Shown: positions 62,349 to 64,000 of the stretch, piece by piece
How the letters are laid out: each line of letters begins with the position of its first letter
Numbering within the stretch: the first letter of the stretch is position 1
Source of the DNA: Tridacna crocea
Taxonomy: Eukaryota > Mollusca > Bivalvia > Cardiida > Cardiidae
DNA: 64,000 nt
Direction: 5' to 3'
NCBI GenBank assembly: GCA_943736015.1
Contig: OX031057.1
Span: 60,098,001-60,162,000 of the forward strand
Notes under the pieces: model-generated
Told to the model about the DNA's origin: nothing
Database searches by the model: none
The model's input: only the letters and a program-made list of their open reading frames with translations
Position numbers and translations under genes: made by a program

Positions 62349-62707
62349 ATGGTAAATTGTGCAGCCTATGGTTTCAACGTCAAATCAGGTACACATAGAA
62401 TTAGTATATTCAAATTTCCGAAGGAATTAAAAAGGAGGAAACTATGGATTCAACGTTTAAACCGGGGCCGGACAGTAACGGCGGATTTTGTGCCATCAGT
62501 TCATTCCACATTGTGTCTGAAACACTTCGAGGACAGTCAGTTCTTAATAAGCCCAAAACTCGTAAAAGAAGTTGGTTATAGGAATATTAGGCTGCGGTTA
62601 AAACCTGATGCTGTGCCGACATTGTTCGAAACTCCGAGTCGAAATAAGATAGGCCATAAGACAGACATTCCGCAATGGCAATCTCCAAAAAGAAAAACAA
62701 ACATAAG
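62349..62707 (+). CDS. THAP-domain protein, first exon (Cys lost)
   Basis: THAP domains are C2CH zinc-binding DNA-binding modules of host factors and P-element-type transposases. The frame starts MVNCAAYGFNVKSGTHRISI and has Cys4, the FKFP motif (Pro24), Trp33, Cys56-x2-His59 (LCLKHF) and the closing AVPTLF at residues 88-93, all at normal spacing. The second zinc ligand, normally Cys at residue 9, is Phe, so zinc binding may be impaired. A donor (AG|GTCAGT at 62707/62708) follows about 25 residues after the domain; no second exon was found. Lies downstream of the GXYLT exon on the same strand, so it may be a nested gene, a retained transposon piece or a relic. Confidence 0.75.
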
Positions 62708-62823
62708 GTCAGTAATTCCTTTAATTGTTTTTCGTAATATTTTATCCTTTTCTAGATCTACATTCTGGACAAAGGAGAAATTGGTGCCGTTTTCTCCCTT
62801 TTTTTCCCAAATGTTTTCAACAT

Positions 62824-63052
62824 TTAACCCTTTACCAAGAGACAAAATTTTAGACTGGTCCAAATTAAAAGCCCTTCCAGGGAACAAAGTAAACCTAAGT
62901 GAAAAATTGAAATTTGTTTCCACCAGGATATAAAACATTGTAGGATAAGAAGAAAATGTTGGTTACCAGCATTTTCTCCTTTTCCCACAATGTTTTAAAA
63001 AGGCTTCCATCTCAGGGTTGTAAAAACCAGGGATTGTTTGGTAAAGGGTTAA
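62824..63052 (-). repeat. TTAA-MITE, type 1 core
   Basis: TTAACCCTTTACCAAGAGAC to TTTGGTAAAGGGTTAA, 229 bp. A decayed hairpin remnant (CTGGACAAAGGAGAAATTGG) precedes it. Confidence 0.88.
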
Positions 63053-63178
63053 TTTGCACATGACAAAAAAATGGTAATAAAAAAATTGAAATGAAATTTG
63101 ATTTGGAAAGGATGGAAAACATTATGGGAAAAGGAGAAAATCTTAGCATTTTCTTTTTTCCTCACAATGTTTTCAAAG
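63049..63178 (-). repeat. TTAA-MITE, partial
   Basis: Shares TTAA. GAAATTTGATTTGGAAAGGA .. GGGAAAAGGAGAAAATCTTA, GCATTTTCTTTTTTCC; right end lost. Confidence 0.7.
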
Positions 63179-63272
63179 GCAACAACATAACGTATTCATC
63201 CAAATTCATAACATAGATTTTGCAAGTACCAAAGTCTGGATTGTTCAACTGATGTTAACTTTCAAGTGTTTC

Positions 63273-63440
63273 AGCTTTTTCTTCCTTTTCCACAATGTTT
63301 TCAAAAGGCTTCTTTCTCAGGGTTGTAAAAAACAGAGGGTCAACTGACCATTCACCAAACACAAAAATTTTAGACTGGTTCAAATTGAAAGCATTTGCAG
63401 ACAACAAAAGAATTGTGAACCAAAAACATTTGCAGCTGTT
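63273..63440 (-). repeat. TTAA-MITE, two partial copies joined
   Basis: Right half (CCACAATGTTTTCAAAAGGC, TTCTTTCTCAGGGTTG) followed by a left end (CACCAAACACAAAAATTTTA, GACTGGTTCAAATTGAAAGC). Confidence 0.7.
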
Positions 63441-63471
63441 TGGAGCAAAAAACAGTATGGTCAAAATGGTA

Positions 63472-63680
63472 AACGGTCAAAAGCCCCTCCGGTCATTATC
63501 CCCTACCCCCAAAACATGTAAGGCGGTCAAAAGCCCCTTCGCAAATTTGCAAGGGCGGTCATTATCCCCTTCATCAAATTTTAAAGGCGGTCAAAAGCCC
63601 CTTCGCGATTTCGCAAGGGCGGTCATTATCCCCTTCATCAAATTTTAATGGCGTTCAAAGGCCCCTTTATCAGTAGCAGA
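63472..63680. repeat. 64-bp tandem repeat, about three units
   Basis: GGCGGTCAAAAGCCCCTTCG, AAGGGCGGTCATTATCCCCT and TCATCAAATTTTAA recur with period 64 (starts 63522, 63586, 63650). Each unit holds two related half units, GGTCAAAAGCCCC and GGTCATTATCCCC. Confidence 0.9.
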
Positions 63681-63829
63681 CAAAAGTCCCTATGAATGGT
63701 AACCATGCCGACATTATCCCCTCCGTAGACATGAAGTCTGATAATCGCTTTGAAATAGAACACTTGTAAAATATACACTAATGTGTGAAATTATCGGATG
63801 TGGATCTAGAATTGATGATTGTTGATTGA

Positions 63830-64000
63830 TTGTAATGTTCAACGCTGTTTTCAACATTGTTTGATTTATATCGTGGCTGCCAATGTACCTACATGTATCA
63901 ATGGTTTTACAGGGTGCTTTTTTTCCATTAGTCGGCAATTTTTTCCTAGGCCACTGGCTGCTTATTTACTCACATAACCGTTTAAATGCCAATGGTCAAC
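63830..64000 (-). repeat. SINE-related 3' part, cut by the window end
   Basis: GTTCAACGCTGTTTTCAACA, TATATCGTGGCTGCCAATGT and GGCCACTGGCTGC resemble the SINE tails at 33575-33977. Confidence 0.5.

Overview
This window looks like AT-rich nuclear DNA of an animal, most likely a bivalve or related mollusc. The evidence is split genes with GT-AG introns, animal gene families (DNase II, glucoside/xyloside xylosyltransferase, THAP), a tRNA-derived SINE with target-site duplications, pogo-like and mariner-like transposase remnants, and modular tandem-array elements that recall the pearl-type/Helentron-associated elements known from bivalves. The mollusc assignment is inference. No bacterial features, rRNA, CRISPR arrays or intact tRNA genes are visible.

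Host genes. On the + strand, 6959-18575 carries the last five coding exons of a DNase II-like gene; exon phases match and the reading frame runs to a stop. Its 5' exons (signal peptide and first histidine motif) were not found. On the + strand, 41270-61799 carries the first four coding exons of a type II membrane glycosyltransferase of the GXYLT (GT8) type, including the DxD motif; the 3' exons lie beyond the window. A THAP-domain first exon (62349-62707) follows on the same strand and has lost one zinc-binding cysteine. Exons are under 2 kb in total; nearly everything else is repeat.

Repeats. (1) The dominant family, called here TTAA-MITE, is about 230 bp with TTAA at both ends, a terminal inverted repeat like CYCWTTACCAMAC, and a central near-perfect palindrome. 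I traced roughly 45 full or near-full copies and many fragments. Two insertion sites have an 'empty' paralogue in the window showing TTAA duplication, which fits a piggyBac-derived non-autonomous element. Three core types exist: type 1 (ATGCTGGT/ACCAGCAT), type 2 (ATTGCTCG/CGAGCAAT within GGAGA..TCTCC) and type 3 (the same inner core within GGTGA..TCACC). (2) Modular elements share one head (AGCTCACCTGAGCAC, a hairpin) and one tail (hairpin plus CTTGTT) but carry different internal tandem arrays (A, B, C). (3) A full-length foldback MITE of about 195 bp. (4) Several rarer elements: a pogo-like transposon with a C-terminal zinc finger, a mariner remnant, an element with TIRs made of tandem subrepeats, hairpins built from ATGACCC palindromes, a possible Mutator-like MITE with 10-bp duplications, a 1.3-kb TIR element with two inward tRNA-like Pol III units, and SINEs.

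Nesting is heavy: modular elements sit inside MITEs (57.0-60.06 kb, 15.69-18.09 kb) and inside a transposase gene (1.9-3.2 kb), MITEs sit inside modular elements (23.8 kb), and foldbacks sit inside mariner (10.2 kb). Several MITEs lie within a few bases of splice sites of the two host genes.
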